A program made the position numbers and the translations under genes. This document shows, piece by piece, positions 1 to 10,746 of a stretch of 64,000 nucleotides of DNA. Source of the stretch: Hsuehochloa calcarea (lineage: Eukaryota; Streptophyta; Magnoliopsida; Poales; Poaceae); contig CM070602.1 of NCBI GenBank assembly GCA_036346395.1, positions 20,779,098 through 20,843,097 of the forward strand. The letters run 5' to 3'. The notes under the pieces are model-generated. The model was not told where the DNA came from, did no database searches, and saw only the letters and a program-made list of their open reading frames with translations. How positions within the stretch are numbered: position 1 is the first letter of the stretch; each line of letters opens with the position of its first letter.

Positions 1-40
1 TCATCCTAAGATCTGGAGCATATCCCCATGATATCCATAT
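1..40 (-). repeat. Inverted tip of a copia B-family LTR
   Basis: The reverse complement of the first 38-40 bases matches the start of the LTRs at 35087 and 43945 (GGATATCATGGGGATATGCT and the following bases). It then switches abruptly into reverse transcriptase coding sequence of copia A. A copia B LTR, solo or part of a full element, therefore lies in minus orientation inside the copia A reverse transcriptase gene, mostly to the left of the window. Confidence 0.75.
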
Positions 41-1185
41 TATGTAAGACAACCACCTGGTTTTGAAAATCTTAAATTTCTTGATCATGTCTACAAACTG
101 TCCAAAGCTTTATATAGTTTAAAATAAGCACCTAGAGCATGGTATGATAGGCTTAAATCATATTTTCTTAAAAATAACTTTCAAATGGGCAAGGTAGATA
201 AAACATTGTGTACTATCAAGCATGGCAATGATCTTTTACCCGTTCAGATTTATGTGGATGATATCATCTTTGGTGGTTCCTCTCATGCACTTGTTTCCAA
301 GTTTTTAGATACTATGAGTAGGGAATTTGAGATGAGAATGATGGGAGAACTCATGTTCTTTCTAGGCTTTCAGATCAAGCAATCAAAGCTGGGTATTTTT
401 GTTCATCAAACCAAGTACACTAAGGATCTCCTTCGTCGCTTCAACATGGGGACAAGCAAACCAGTCTCCACACCAATGGGATCCACTGCAGTGTTAGACC
501 CTAACAAGATGGAGAGCCTATTGATCAAAAAGAATACAGAAGAATGATTTGTTCACTTGTGTATCTCACTACTTCAAGGCTAGATATTCACTTTGTTGTA
601 TGTCTGTGTGCTCATTTTTAAGCTTCCCCACGTGCTTCACATCGTCTGGAAGTTAAACGAATTTTAGGTATCTTCTGTCAACTTTAGAATTTGGTTTATG
701 GTATTATTCTTCATCATACCTTACCCTTAGAGCTTATTCAAATGCAGATTTTAGGGTTGTAGAATTGATAGGAAGAGTACTTGTGGCACATGTCACTTTT
801 TAGGTACATATCTTGTTTCGTGGGCTTCTAGGAAATAGTTGTCTTTTGCACTTTCCACTACTGAGATTGAATATGTAGTTGCCGCTTATTGTTGCTCACA
901 ATTACTTTGGATAACAGCTACGCTTAAGAATTTTGGCTTAGAATTGGATAGTGCACTACTTTTCTGTGATAACGCTAGTGCTATTAGTATTGCTAAAAAT
1001 TATGTATAACATTGAAGAACCAAACACATTGATATTCGATATCATTTTCTTAGAGACCATGTGGAAAGGGAGATGTCTCAAGTTGCTGATATTCTCACAA
1101 AACCGTTTGATTCTACTTGGTTTGCTATTTTACGAAGTGAGTTGGGTGTGTTGCATCCTATGGGATTATTTTGAGGGGAGCTAGT
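41..1185 (+). pseudogene. copia A pol remnant: reverse transcriptase and RNase H
   Basis: Bases 48-120 encode RQPPGFENLKFLDHVYKLSK, a standard copia reverse transcriptase stretch. The longest open segment (185-547) holds the catalytic YVDD at about 250-261 followed by IIFGGSS, then the KYTKDLLRRF connection. After 547 the frame is broken repeatedly, although RNase H homology continues to about 1185 (a degraded version of the AEYVAA segment near 870 and the KHIDIRYHFLRDHVE-like segment near 1020-1070). The copy cannot make an active protein. Both the family and the pseudogene status are clear. Confidence 0.85.
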
Positions 1186-1544
1186 TGTTTAAAATTTCAG
1201 AAGCTTATACTTGTCAAACAATTCATCAAGTCCAAGCCATTGAAATCAAATAAGGTGTAGAGCTCTCATTATCATATTTACTCATTTGTTGTGTAGCTTT
1301 GATCATGACTGGTTATAATTACTTTAACACATTTAAACTAAAGCATGACATGGCGGAATACTTTGAATAGATTGATATAGTTATTACTTTGCGATATTCA
1401 TCGAAAAGGATTAGCTTGATTGTGAGTCTTATTTTAAATCTTGGCTATGAGTCTCATATGTTTCTTATTGCAATATTTTTATGTTCACTCAATTTGGCAT
1501 GTTATAAAATAAAAATAAGAAAGAGACAATTGAAAAGATGTATA

Positions 1545-1605
<61 letters not shown>
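1545..1605. repeat. (AT)n microsatellite
   Basis: About 30 uninterrupted AT units directly next to the left end of a TIR element. Confidence 0.95.
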
Positions 1606-1606
<1 letters not shown>

Positions 1607-1607
<1 letters not shown>

Positions 1608-1983
1608 ATTAATACTTTCTACTCCCGGGTGTAGTTACTCCCACTTTGATATACCACCTAAAAGAACTTGACATACTCCTTTATCACTTTGGGTATACTA
1701 ATATACTAATTATAAGATAATCCAATGTGAACCACACGAAAAATTTATAAGAGAGTCTATAGTTTTTAGCATATTTTGTAAATACATTCATATTCGCACT
1801 AAAAAGGAGTATATCTAAAAAAATTATACATACCACCCCTCCACCCCTGAAAAGGTGTGAATACCACCTAGGTAGTCTAATATACTCGTGTACTACACAT
1901 ACATACTCTCAGTTGCGCAAAATACTCCCTACGTTGTGAGATACGAAATAGGGAGTAACTACTCCCGGGAGTAGGAAAAAGGC
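1607..1983. mobile_element. TIR element (MITE-like) within copia A
   Basis: The left end carries CTACTCCCGGGTGTAGTTAC (about 1619-1638) and the right end the inverted match GTAACTACTCCCGGGAGTAG (about 1954-1973). The roughly 33-bp inverted repeats enclose about 375 bp of AT-rich DNA with no coding potential, as in a nonautonomous DNA element. The target-site duplication is obscured by the adjacent AT repeat, so the superfamily is not assigned. Confidence 0.6.
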
Positions 1984-1997
1984 TTCCTATCACATAA

Positions 1998-2097
1998 AAA
2001 GTGCTCCAATGAAAAGAAGTATGCTTCAAGCATACCACCATTGAAAAGAAGTATACTTCAAGTATTCCACCATTGAAAAAAGTATGCTTGCATGCCA
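1998..2097. repeat. Short tandem repeat, about 3 units of 30-35 bp
   Basis: Units share AATGAAAAGAAGTATGCTTC, then ATTGAAAAGAAGTATACTTC, then ATTGAAAAAAGTATGCTT. Confidence 0.8.
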
Positions 2098-2690
2098 CAT
2101 GCTTAAGAATTGAGTGTGGAGCAATAAGTTGTTACATGAGACTGTTAGCTCGTCTAGATTTAAAAGTTTATTTCACTTTTAGGCTTTAACTTTTCTTGTG
2201 ATATCTCATTGTACTCTTTATAATTGGTTTGGTCATTGTTGAGATGTGTGTTATTAATTTAAATTGCTTAATCATTCTAAAGACTTGTATTGATATTGCT
2301 TTATGGTATATGGTTTTATATGATCCAGATAGCTCTACTAAAAAAGATGGCTTGGATAATTTATTAAATCAATGCGAAGTGATTTGGATAATCTACAAAG
2401 CTTCTTGATTTTTACTCTCCTTGCTCGTTTTTTAAGAATTATTCTTTTTGAAGTTCTTGATGATTACATTGCCAAAGGGGTAGAGAAATTTTAAAAAATT
2501 TGGAATTTTTTCTTCCCTTGTGTTAAGGGGAGTTTTTCTACTGTGGTTTTGTGTTGAGGGTAAGTTTTTCGATTGCTGCTGTAGTTTGTAAAAATTATTT
2601 GCTTTGTAGCTTTGAAACTTTCATTTCACAAAATTTTCTTTTCTTTCAAAATTCAACTCACGTTTTTTAAGTGTTGTCAATGCATTCATC

Positions 2691-2701
2691 AAGGGGGAGA
2701 T
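2691..2701 (+). promoter_or_regulatory. Polypurine tract of copia A
   Basis: AAGGGGGAGAT lies directly before the TGTTAG start of the LTR. It is nearly identical to the tract of copia B (ATCAAGGGGGAGAT at 43931-43944). It would prime plus-strand DNA synthesis. Confidence 0.85.
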
Positions 2702-2926
2702 TGTTAGACCATGTGGATATGTTGTGAATATTGTGATGATAAATAATTGACTTTTGGGTTGCATTAAAATTTGTGTTTGTGAACGTTTCAGTCATTGGAA
2801 TATTCATGTTGGGTGGTCCGAACGTGCCTTGTATTGGTTGGTACAAACGAAGATACTCGATGACCCTTTCGCCGCTAGGCTTCGACCGGACTCCGAGTAC
2901 TATAGCTCTAAGTACAGAGTAATAGA

Positions 2927-3245
2927 TACAATGCATAGTTGATGGTTGAAAGCTACAGTGCATGGTCGATGGTAGAAAACTATAGTGCATGGTCGATGGT
3001 CGAAAGGTACAGTGCATAGTCGATGGTCGATGGCCGAACGCTACAGTGCATGGTCAATGGTCGGAAGCTGCAGTGGCTGGTCGGTGATCGGTTGCAGTAG
3101 GCTTTGCGATAAGTAGTCGTAGGCTTCGCGATCGGTTGTCTTAGACTTCACGATTGGTTGTTTTAGGCTTTGCGATCGGTAGTCATAGGCTTTGCGATCG
3201 GTTGTCGTAAGCTTCATGGTAGGTAGTCATAGGCTTCGAGTGCTT
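2927..3245. repeat. Two-family minisatellite inside the copia A LTR
   Basis: The first block (about 2927-3095) repeats a roughly 34-bp unit built on ACAGTGCATGGTCGATGGTC. The second (about 3096-3245) repeats a roughly 28-30-bp unit built on TAGGCTTTGCGATCGGTTGT. Both blocks are imperfect and lie upstream of the LTR TATA box. Confidence 0.85.
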
Positions 3246-3828
3246 CAATTCTTGTAATCTTCGAGTACCTGAAGGACTCGTGTCTGATCGGCCAGCGATC
3301 TGACCGGCTGATGCACAACGGTCAGATAGGTTTTTCAAAATGGTATCGGGTTGTTTTTTTGAAAGCTTGGAAATTAAGATCATGGATGATCTGGTTCGTG
3401 TTTATTGATAGATGAGTATGTGGTATGCGTGTGTGGACTGGTATTGGTCAAGTTGGAGAACTTGTACCGGGAAAACTTTCTTTGGTCTTTACATGTGCAG
3501 GTTGGGGGTGGAGACGGTCATGGTCGATGACGAGGATGACCTAGACTAGGATGGGAAATCCAAGGTTCAGGTGGTTGAGGATGTCACGAGGTGGTCGGGC
3601 TTACGTTGGGGCACGTGGAGATCAAAAGTGGATGCATGATGCGTGGAGAAGCTACAGGAGGTGCGGTCCTGGAGGTTTAGACGCGTGATGACTTATGGAA
3701 GGTGTTCAAACTGGAAGGTTTAGAGATTTTGAAAACCCGTGTTTGGAAGGGTTTCGGGTCCCTTAATTTTCGGAAGTAGATAGGATTTTATGTCCGTGTT
3801 GATGACGACACGGTTTAAGGCTCTAGCA

Positions 3829-3835
3829 TATAAAA
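3829..3835 (+). promoter_or_regulatory. LTR TATA box of copia A
   Basis: TATAAAA followed by GGAGGGAGAGG, about 540 bp before the LTR end, is the most likely core promoter of this LTR. Confidence 0.5.
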
Positions 3836-4376
3836 GGAGGGAGAGGTTAAGAATTAAAGGGAAATTTTTTCAAGACGACTTTTGGGAGAAAGCTTTTGGA
3901 GTTTTCGTGTTAGGGTTTGAGGGGTGTCATAAGGGCACTTTGTAGCCACAGAACATGATTTAGAAATAAAAGCTTAGATCTATTCCAAGAAACATTAGTC
4001 ATCGCCGGCGGCGTGTTGTTCTGGGCATCGTCTTCAACTTGTTCTCGTTCCAAGAGGTGCGTGGCGAGATAGCTTTCATCCGTCGACTTCACCTTCTTCG
4101 ATCACGTGCCATGTCGTTCACCCGACCGTCGCCAACAGTATTGGCAGGTAGAGTAGATCTGAGCAAATCAGAGCACCTTCGACCACCTGGTCTAAAGGTT
4201 CTCGACTATCAGATTTCTTCTGTCCAACGACTTGGGAGCATGTTAGATCCTCTGGGTTAAACTACACGTAGTTTCTTCAGTCGTCGGTTCAATCCAACAC
4301 AAGCTATCCTCGGTAATTCGAAAAGAAATCACTACAATCATTCACCCCACCTCTGATTGTGATAGTTGATCCTACA

Positions 4377-4822
4377 GTTAGGGAAGACCTTACTGTCACT
4401 ATGAATAATGAAACAGTTCAGTTCCTGCCTTATGTTCCTTTTAAGACATTAGACAACACATTTGGTGCACTCGTATTAATTCTGACATTCCAATCTGCTT
4501 ATGAAAACTGTCACGAGATTTTATTAATTCAGAAGTACGAAGATAGTATGTATTTCGCAAGATTATTTATGGACTATGGACTGTCTTATTTATATATCTG
4601 ATTACCTAGCTGCCTGTAATGAGTAATGACAGCAAGAACATAGCAGCCTACAGCTGAAAAGTAAACCTATAACTCATCAACGGAGCACCTAATGGTGAGC
4701 GATGGCTAACTATAAGAAACCGACAAAAAAATGTTTCGGTGGGAAAAAAAGAAGATAAGCAACTCCTTTGCTTGTTTCTCCAGCTACTCCAACATGTTTA
4801 TCTCTATGCATTGCTAGTAAGC
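4377..4822. other. Spacer between copia A and the beta-glucosidase gene; gene 3' flank
   Basis: No gene recognised. It should contain the 3' UTR of the minus-strand beta-glucosidase. A possible polyadenylation signal (TTTATT on plus, AATAAA on minus) lies at about 4520-4525, 300 bp past the stop. A short open frame at 4359-4601 (plus) has no recognisable homology. Confidence 0.4.
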
Positions 4823-7800
4823 TCATTGTTCAGAATGTGTGCTTGCAACAGGACTGACCATGTTCTCTATGTTTATCCCGATTTCACTCCTCAAGAACTT
4901 TGAGTACCACTGGGCAGAGAGCTTTGGCTGCCTTGGCAGCCCGGGATCCTCAAAGTCGACGTAGTGCAGACCGAATCGCGAATGATAGCCTGCTAGCAGC
5001 TCGAACACATCGAGGAATGACCAAACAAAGTAGCCCTTCACATTGGCTCCATTCCTGCAATAACCATATATAGCGCCCAAAGTCCAGAAAAAAAATTCAT
5101 CTACTATAGACTGTAGTGTGTAAAGAACAGCAGCACTCACCTGAGTGCAGCGAGTGTGCTGCCTATGTAGCCACTTAAGTACTCCACTCTTTGAGGGTCA
5201 TTGACAGAGTCGTTAAATAACTGCCCATAGCCTAAAATATGATGGGATGGAAGAACAAACAAGAAAATTTAGATCAGTAATGAAATTCATGTTAGACTTG
5301 ACACGTGGAAACAACAGAAGTGTTTCCTTGTTTACAAAAGAATTGGTCTTTCAGTTTCTGCAGAATTTGCAGGCTAGTCACCAGCAATTTGGAATTCATG
5401 ACTGGTTTATGTTAGGTACTTTTTAAGGATTGTAATGCACACAATCTATGGTGACATATATGTCAATGATGAAGAGCACTGTAAACAGAAATTGAGTGAT
5501 AATAGGGGTGAAGACTTGCCATTTTCTTGCACATAGACAGGAATGTTATGGTATGTGTCACTGAGGTACTTGAGCATACATTGTAGCCCTTGCGGATCAC
5601 TTGGCATGTTGACAGGGACAAACTGTATCAAAAATTGAAAGGTAAATGTTTAGTTTAGTTTGATCTGCTTTCCACAATTGTCGTACAAATGCAGTAACAC
5701 CCAGTCTGGCTACCTAGAATTGAATTTAATTCATTCAATTGGATTCCAAATCCTATTCTAGTTGAATTTGAATTTGATTCAAGCCAATTCAAAATCCAAT
5801 TTTTATGTTTGAATGTCATTTGGACTTCTACAAGACTGGGGCCCACCTGTGCACCTAGGTCTACCAATGTGCACAAAGTAGCTTCTCTACATGCTAAATC
5901 ATCTCCAACAAATTTTAGACAATTTCATAAAAATAATTGTAGTGTGAACGCGATGTTGAAATTCCAAATACCGAGCTTTTACGAAATCATTGTCTACAAG
6001 GCTGCCGGGGCCACATGTGCACCTAGGCCCGCCAATGTGCACAAATTAGATTCTCTACACACTGAATCATCTTCAATAAATTTCACACCTCGTTTGGCTC
6101 CCAGGTATTGGCCTTGGAATTGTGGAATTGGAATTCAATTTCAAAGATGTAGATGTTTGGCTAACATCTAGAGTTGAATTATTGATTTCAAACCCAATTC
6201 CAATAGGCATAATAGAACTAGAAGCAATTCTTAACTTACACCATGTCATTTATGTGGAACTCACTCTACAAAATTATGTAAAGGTTCGGTGTTTGAAATT
6301 TCAACCTCGTGTTCACACCATAAAATTTTCACGAGATCGACTGGAAATTATTGGAGATTATCAACAAGGCTTTTCAGTATGAGTAGACTGAAATCGAGTA
6401 AATAAAATTACTTAAAAAAGTATGAGTAGATAAAAGAGTAACAAAATACCTGTCCACTCGGTGTATCGTCCCTTGAAACTGAAACACAAAACAAGCTAAC
6501 GTACAGTTACAACAGATGATCAAATTGTGTCATGTGGAAAGTACTATGAACTGCCTAGAGCTAGCAAACACTGCTTTTTCAGTAGTAAAAACTCGCTACA
6601 AGGCTTGTATATCTGAAGATGCCACGTACTACCATCAGTATGATGTGCCATACTGTGTGATTTGCTTTCTTCACCTAAAATTTAGACTTACATCTGAAGG
6701 TAGCAGACATGTCGGCATTGTAGTCTCGGAGGCCCATGTCTGCGCTGTTTGATCCATCGCTGACGTACGCCGACGTGTAGTGGTTTATACCGATGAAATC
6801 AGTACTTCCACGGATCAACTCCGACTGTTCATGGGTGAATGATGGAATCCGGGACCCGGCTTTCTTCTTCATGATTTCAGGGTAGTCTCCATGCACCAAT
6901 GGGTTTAAGATCCTAAGCAAAAGAATATACACGTGTCCTCATCATCTCATCGCATTTCTATTGTCAACAAATTAAGAAGTGTAAATCAGTAACTTGAATG
7001 GAATAAATGGATCACTCACCAACCAATCATGAAGTCCAACGATCTCTGAGCTGCTGCAATGTCTGCAGAGCTGGGCGAGAACGGGTAGTTCCAGAAGCTG
7101 TAGATGTTCATGCCGACGACGCCCTTCTGTGTAGCCTGCAATGTTCATGTTTCTCTTTCAGAGAACTTGCAATGTTCACGTCGGAAATGAAAATATCAAT
7201 CTGCTTAATTAACTGCTGATTTTATGAATATATGATAACGGATTGATTTCCAAAAGGTTATGATATGTCCTGTATCTATGCTTCAGTAGTAGTACTGAAA
7301 TTTCAGACTGTCTTATGGCTCTGAAATCTGAATGGTTTGAGTTGAGCATCCAAGATACATGAACTCACCTGGTACTTCTCTCTGTACAACTTGACAACCG
7401 AAGCATGTGCCAAGATGGAGTTGTGAGCAACGATGTACGGCTCCACGGTCGAGTTGCCCACCGTGCAGTTCCACCCAAAGGGAGACGAGCAGCGGCACGG
7501 CGGGAACGCGCCGCTGTCGTACGCGGCAATGGAGATCACGTTCGGCTCATCCATGGTGGTCCAGTGGGTCACCCGGTCGCCGAACTCCCTGAAGCACACG
7601 TCTGCATAGGCAGTGAAATCCTCCCTGCATCGATCGAGCGCGCGACACCGCAAATTTCAGAAGATTTCAGAGTTTCAGTTAGTTTTGTAACCTGAACACA
7701 AGTGGTCAGGAAAAGAGGAGTGATCAGAGATCATCTTACACGACTCTCGGGCTCAGCCAGCCGTGGTACTCGTCTTCAAGGATTTGAGGGAAATCGAGAT

Positions 7801-10008
7801 GGTAGAGAGTCACATGTATCTGTATTCCTACAGTACAATCAGAAAGATGATCAGTTAATTACTAACTGATAAATTCTCGTAAAATTTCTTTGATATTTAC
7901 GCGTTCCAAACGGGATCTATTTGTGTATTATCCATTGGGACTTACTCCGTTTTACCAGCTCATCTATCAGGTTGTTGTAATATTCGAGTCCTTTTGGATT
8001 GGCAGGTCCTCTTCCTCCTGCACTCGTAAAAACGTAAAGAGAAAACCGTGAGGGGTCTTCATTGGAGCATTCTGGGAAAATTGCAAGGATGATAAGTCTC
8101 CCAATGTAGCATGTTCTTACTTGGAATAAGCCTAGACCAGGAAATGGAGAACCGGTAGGCCTCCAGGCCAGTATCACTCATCAACTTGACATCCTCCTGA
8201 AAATTCCCGATATTGCCAATTAATATGCGTTTATTATGAGTAAAAACAATCTAAAGTTGAAAATTGCACGGTTTCTATCAAATACTGTTGATGTCAGAAG
8301 AAATTGAAAATCATAATTCACTCATTTTTTTAAATCATATACCCCAATCAAACAAGTCAGTGAAGTACTTCAGGTAATCTATTTAAGATTCACATATGTT
8401 TTCTACAGTGGAGCACTGAAGCTTACACCCAAGATTTACTCTGCATTGCGGATTTGCCGTGCCTTTTAATCTGTAATGTATTTTTATAGTTTTTTTAATA
8501 TATGTAAACTATAACTGAAACCTCTTTTTTAAAAACTCACGCATAACAGAAATAAATATTTTCCCAGAATAAGGTAAAGATTCTTTAGATTTTGTGATGC
8601 AGAACAGTAGAGCGCAAAACACAAACTAAACCTAGCTTCATTTATTCCACCGAACAAATCACATATATATAGATTCAAGATAAAGTAATTCATATTCCAT
8701 TTGTCACAAGAAATGGTGGAAAACGACAGGTACAGAGGTTCTAACGAGTAGGGGAAGAAACTAACGCAAGATTCTCGTGGTTAATGTCCAAACATCGCTG
8801 TCCGAAAATCTAGAATGCTGATTGTACATTTGTACGTTAGTAGACAAATGCAGACCTTGTATTTGTGGTACCCGTCTGCACCCAGATCGCCGGTGCTCTT
8901 GTCTGGCATTCTCCCTGCAGTCACATTCAGATCAAGAACCTATTGTCAGTTGGACCTTTCTGTCTGTTGGGGCACCGTAGGTATAGGACAATGCCTGAAA
9001 TGGCTGACAGATACTCCTCGATCGTATATACTGACAGAAAGCGTGCGTGTACCATTAGTTCCGTGCACTATTACGGTCATCTACAGCTTGGTTTTTTGAG
9101 GAAAGCAGGCATTCGACTATGGTCTGTTTGGAATAAAGGATTCTCAAGGTTCTGTGGTATTTCTTCAGAATTTTAGCTTTCCAAACAGGCTGTAAAATGA
9201 TTCGCCCTCTCGGTGTGGTTAATCCAGTTTCATACAAATACAATGAAACATGCATGTTTTTCAAAATATAGCCAGTGCATCGTACGGGTTAACGAGTAGT
9301 TGAAATCAAAGACTACAACGAGTGAACGAGAAGGACAGATGCATTATATATACACGAACATTTTACAAAAATAGGCAGAGATTAAACGATTAAAATGGTG
9401 GATTTCTCCTACCATTACCTTTTAATAAAAATGGTGGATTAATCACTATCTGTCAATCTTGTGCCCAATATACTAACGGACACAGACCTAGCGCTTGTGT
9501 ATCACAGGCGAAAGACGATGCTAGCTACGACTTGCATGTACCACATATATATGTAGCCATAGTACTGAAACTTCAAATTAAGATAGGGAAGTGAAGCTAT
9601 ACACGTTGAGATTACGATCACCTTCATGAGTAAAAGTGTCCCAGATGCTTGGGCTTCTTCCGTCTTCATCGGTTGCCCCCTCGTACTATATATATATCAT
9701 CACAGGAACAGTTCAAACAAGCAAGAAATCAAAGATGGCATCAAATCAATTGACCCAAAATTAAGTATAACGTTAATTTGCTCAATCATGGAAAACATCC
9801 CCAAGCTCTATTACCAAGAGTCCATAGTAGATATATATACCTGGTAGGCCGAAGTGCCGGCTCCGAAGACGAAGTCCCTGGGGAAATCCTCCCTCGTGAA
9901 GTTCAGTGCTCGAGCAGCCGTCTCGCCTTGCCATGGCGCAACAAGCAGCAGCAGCAGCAGGAGAGACATGCGCCTGGTACACGCACAGCTACAGTGTATG
10001 GCCCTCAT
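4823..10008 (-). CDS. Beta-glucosidase, glycoside hydrolase family 1, 13 exons
   Basis: Secreted family-1 enzyme acting on beta-glucosides. Exons (minus): 10008-9841, 9685-9622, 8914-8856, 8196-8121, 8017-7946, 7827-7740, 7624-7369, 7135-7020, 6912-6692, 6478-6450, 5622-5520, 5231-5141, 5054-4823. They sum to 1575 nt, 524 codons plus TGA, with every phase matching. A second Met at 9969 gives 511 aa and a cleaner signal peptide (MSLLLLLLLVAPW), so either start is possible. Visible motifs: DFVFGAGTSAYQ near residue 50; acid/base Glu202 in TTMDEPN (usual TxNEP, here Asp for Asn); nucleophile Glu416 in YVQENG; disulfide-loop cysteines in PPCRCSSPFG; NFT, NCT and NST glycosylation sites. WSFLDVFEL (459-467) has Leu where most members have Trp. 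Intron 11 has a GC donor. Clade assignment near the rice At/Os5 or Os6 groups is an inference. Confidence 0.92.
5839..6370. mobile_element. Foldback element with internal direct repeat in intron 10 of the beta-glucosidase
   Basis: Arms at about 5895-6000 and 6255-6370 are inverted copies: the left has GTGTGAACGCGATGTTGAAA, and the right, read in reverse, has GTGTGAACACGAGGTTGAAA. In addition, about 85 bp around CACCTAGGTCTACCAATGTG (5839-5925) is repeated directly as CACCTAGGCCCGCCAATGTG (6008-6091). There is no coding potential. It looks like a nonautonomous foldback or nested MITE and accounts for much of this roughly 830-bp intron. Confidence 0.6.
9119..9195. mobile_element. Possible small Tourist-like MITE in intron 2
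   Basis: GGTCTGTTTGGAA at the left and TTCCAAACAGGCTG-like sequence at the right form short inverted ends about 75 bp apart. The TGTTTGG core is common at Harbinger/Tourist ends. No clear TSD was found, so this is tentative. Confidence 0.3.
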
Positions 10009-10009
10009 C

Positions 10010-10066
10010 TCTCTCTCTCTCTCTGTTTCTGTTTCTGTTTCTCTTTCTCTGTGTGTGTCTCTCAAG
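10010..10066. repeat. CT-rich microsatellite in the beta-glucosidase 5' leader
   Basis: A CT run, then TTTCTG and TG units on plus, reading as GA-rich on the sense strand directly upstream of the ATG at 10008. GA-rich leaders are common in grass genes. It keeps an upstream frame open, but that N-terminal extension (RERETETETE) is an artefact of the repeat. Confidence 0.85.
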
Positions 10067-10118
10067 TCTCAGGTGAGAGCTTAACTAACGTTGTGTGCCT
10101 CTCACCGTCCGAGCGTCT

Positions 10119-10127
10119 TATTTATTA
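10119..10127 (-). promoter_or_regulatory. Candidate TATA box of the beta-glucosidase
   Basis: CTTATTTAT on plus reads ATAAATAAG on minus, about 110 bp upstream of the ATG, a suitable distance for a short leader. Confidence 0.45.
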
Positions 10128-10428
10128 ACACTTTTGAGGTTTTGTGACGAACGTGAGGATGAGAGCGGCAGGTGGATGGATACATACGGCAGAATTTGGT
10201 AATTGACCACGAACACGATATTGCTTGGGGTACCCATTGCGCGGCAGCCGCCAACACAGATGGCCGGCTCTGAATTAATTAAAGGACTAGGAAGTCGACG
10301 AGAAATGCTTAAAATTAAACTCCATTGACCATATGCAACATTTGGCTAAGTTCTCGATGAGGGAAATAGATCTCTCTATTGTATTGGAGTATTCAACAGC
10401 TACATTGCATTGAAGATTTTATGGTGTA
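10128..10428. other. Proximal upstream region of the beta-glucosidase
   Basis: Noncoding. No gene or repeat recognised. It ends at the Helitron insertion. Confidence 0.5.
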
Positions 10429-10746
10429 CTAGTTCAATGCTCGTGCTTTGCTACGGATTAAAAAAAAATCATATCTCGTCAACCGTCAGCGTGCTCAGCC
10501 TACAATGTAAGTGATCCGCCGGCAACCCATTCTTGAAAATATCGATGGAAACTTTGGCTTCTTGCGCACCAGCTTGGGCAGTTGGGGTGTGGGGGGAGGT
10601 TATAGGTGGCCAACTGTACGCGCGGGAGGAACCGAGAAAGAACGAGATCTAACGGCTCACATCTCACGAAGAAAGATAGATCTAACGGCTCACATCACAT
10701 GAGGGAAGACAGACCACCACCAATTTCTTCTTTTAAGTAGTAAAGA
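10429..10746 (-). mobile_element. Small nonautonomous Helitron
   Basis: On the minus strand the element begins TCTTTACTACTTAAAAGAAG at 10746 and ends CTAG at 10429. Just before the end is the palindromic segment CCGTAGCAAAGCACGAG, the usual Helitron 3' hairpin. The 5' flank is A and the 3' flank is T, the expected insertion between A and T with no duplication. At 318 bp it encodes nothing. It sits in the promoter region of the beta-glucosidase. Confidence 0.75.

Larger units (their letters stand above)
1186..2690 (+). other. Noncoding post-pol spacer of copia A
   Basis: About 1.5 kb between the end of RNase H and the polypurine tract. SIRE-like copia elements may hold an env-like frame here, but no long open frame is present. 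The spacer contains an AT microsatellite, a TIR element and a short tandem repeat, annotated separately; the remainder is AT-rich with no recognisable gene. Confidence 0.6.
41..4376 (+). mobile_element. Ty1-copia retrotransposon (copia A), 3' part
   Basis: Order of parts is reverse transcriptase, RNase H, a noncoding spacer, a polypurine tract and an LTR beginning TGTTAG, which is the 3' half of a copia element in plus orientation. The 5' half is cut off by the inverted copia B LTR and the window edge. The pol region is close in protein sequence to copia B (both contain MSREFEM, KYTKDLL and related strings), so both belong to the same broad SIRE/Maximus-like group, but their LTRs differ. Coding capacity is lost through many stops. 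Confidence 0.85.
2702..4376 (+). repeat. 3' LTR of copia A
   Basis: The LTR starts TGTTAGACCATG directly after the polypurine tract and ends near ATCCTACA, soon after a TTCACCCC stretch that also occurs near the 3' end of copia B LTRs. The start is firm; the end is inferred from the CA dinucleotide and that resemblance. Length is about 1675 bp, usual for SIRE-like elements. It holds a minisatellite and a TATA box. Confidence 0.75.

Noticed and set aside
1389..1634. 81-codon frame with Tyr-Ile repeats
   Set aside because: Translation of the AT microsatellite.
9811..10065. N-terminal extension of the beta-glucosidase starting at 10065
   Set aside because: RERETETETE-type sequence comes from the GA microsatellite in the leader; Met at 10008 or 9969 is followed by a signal peptide.
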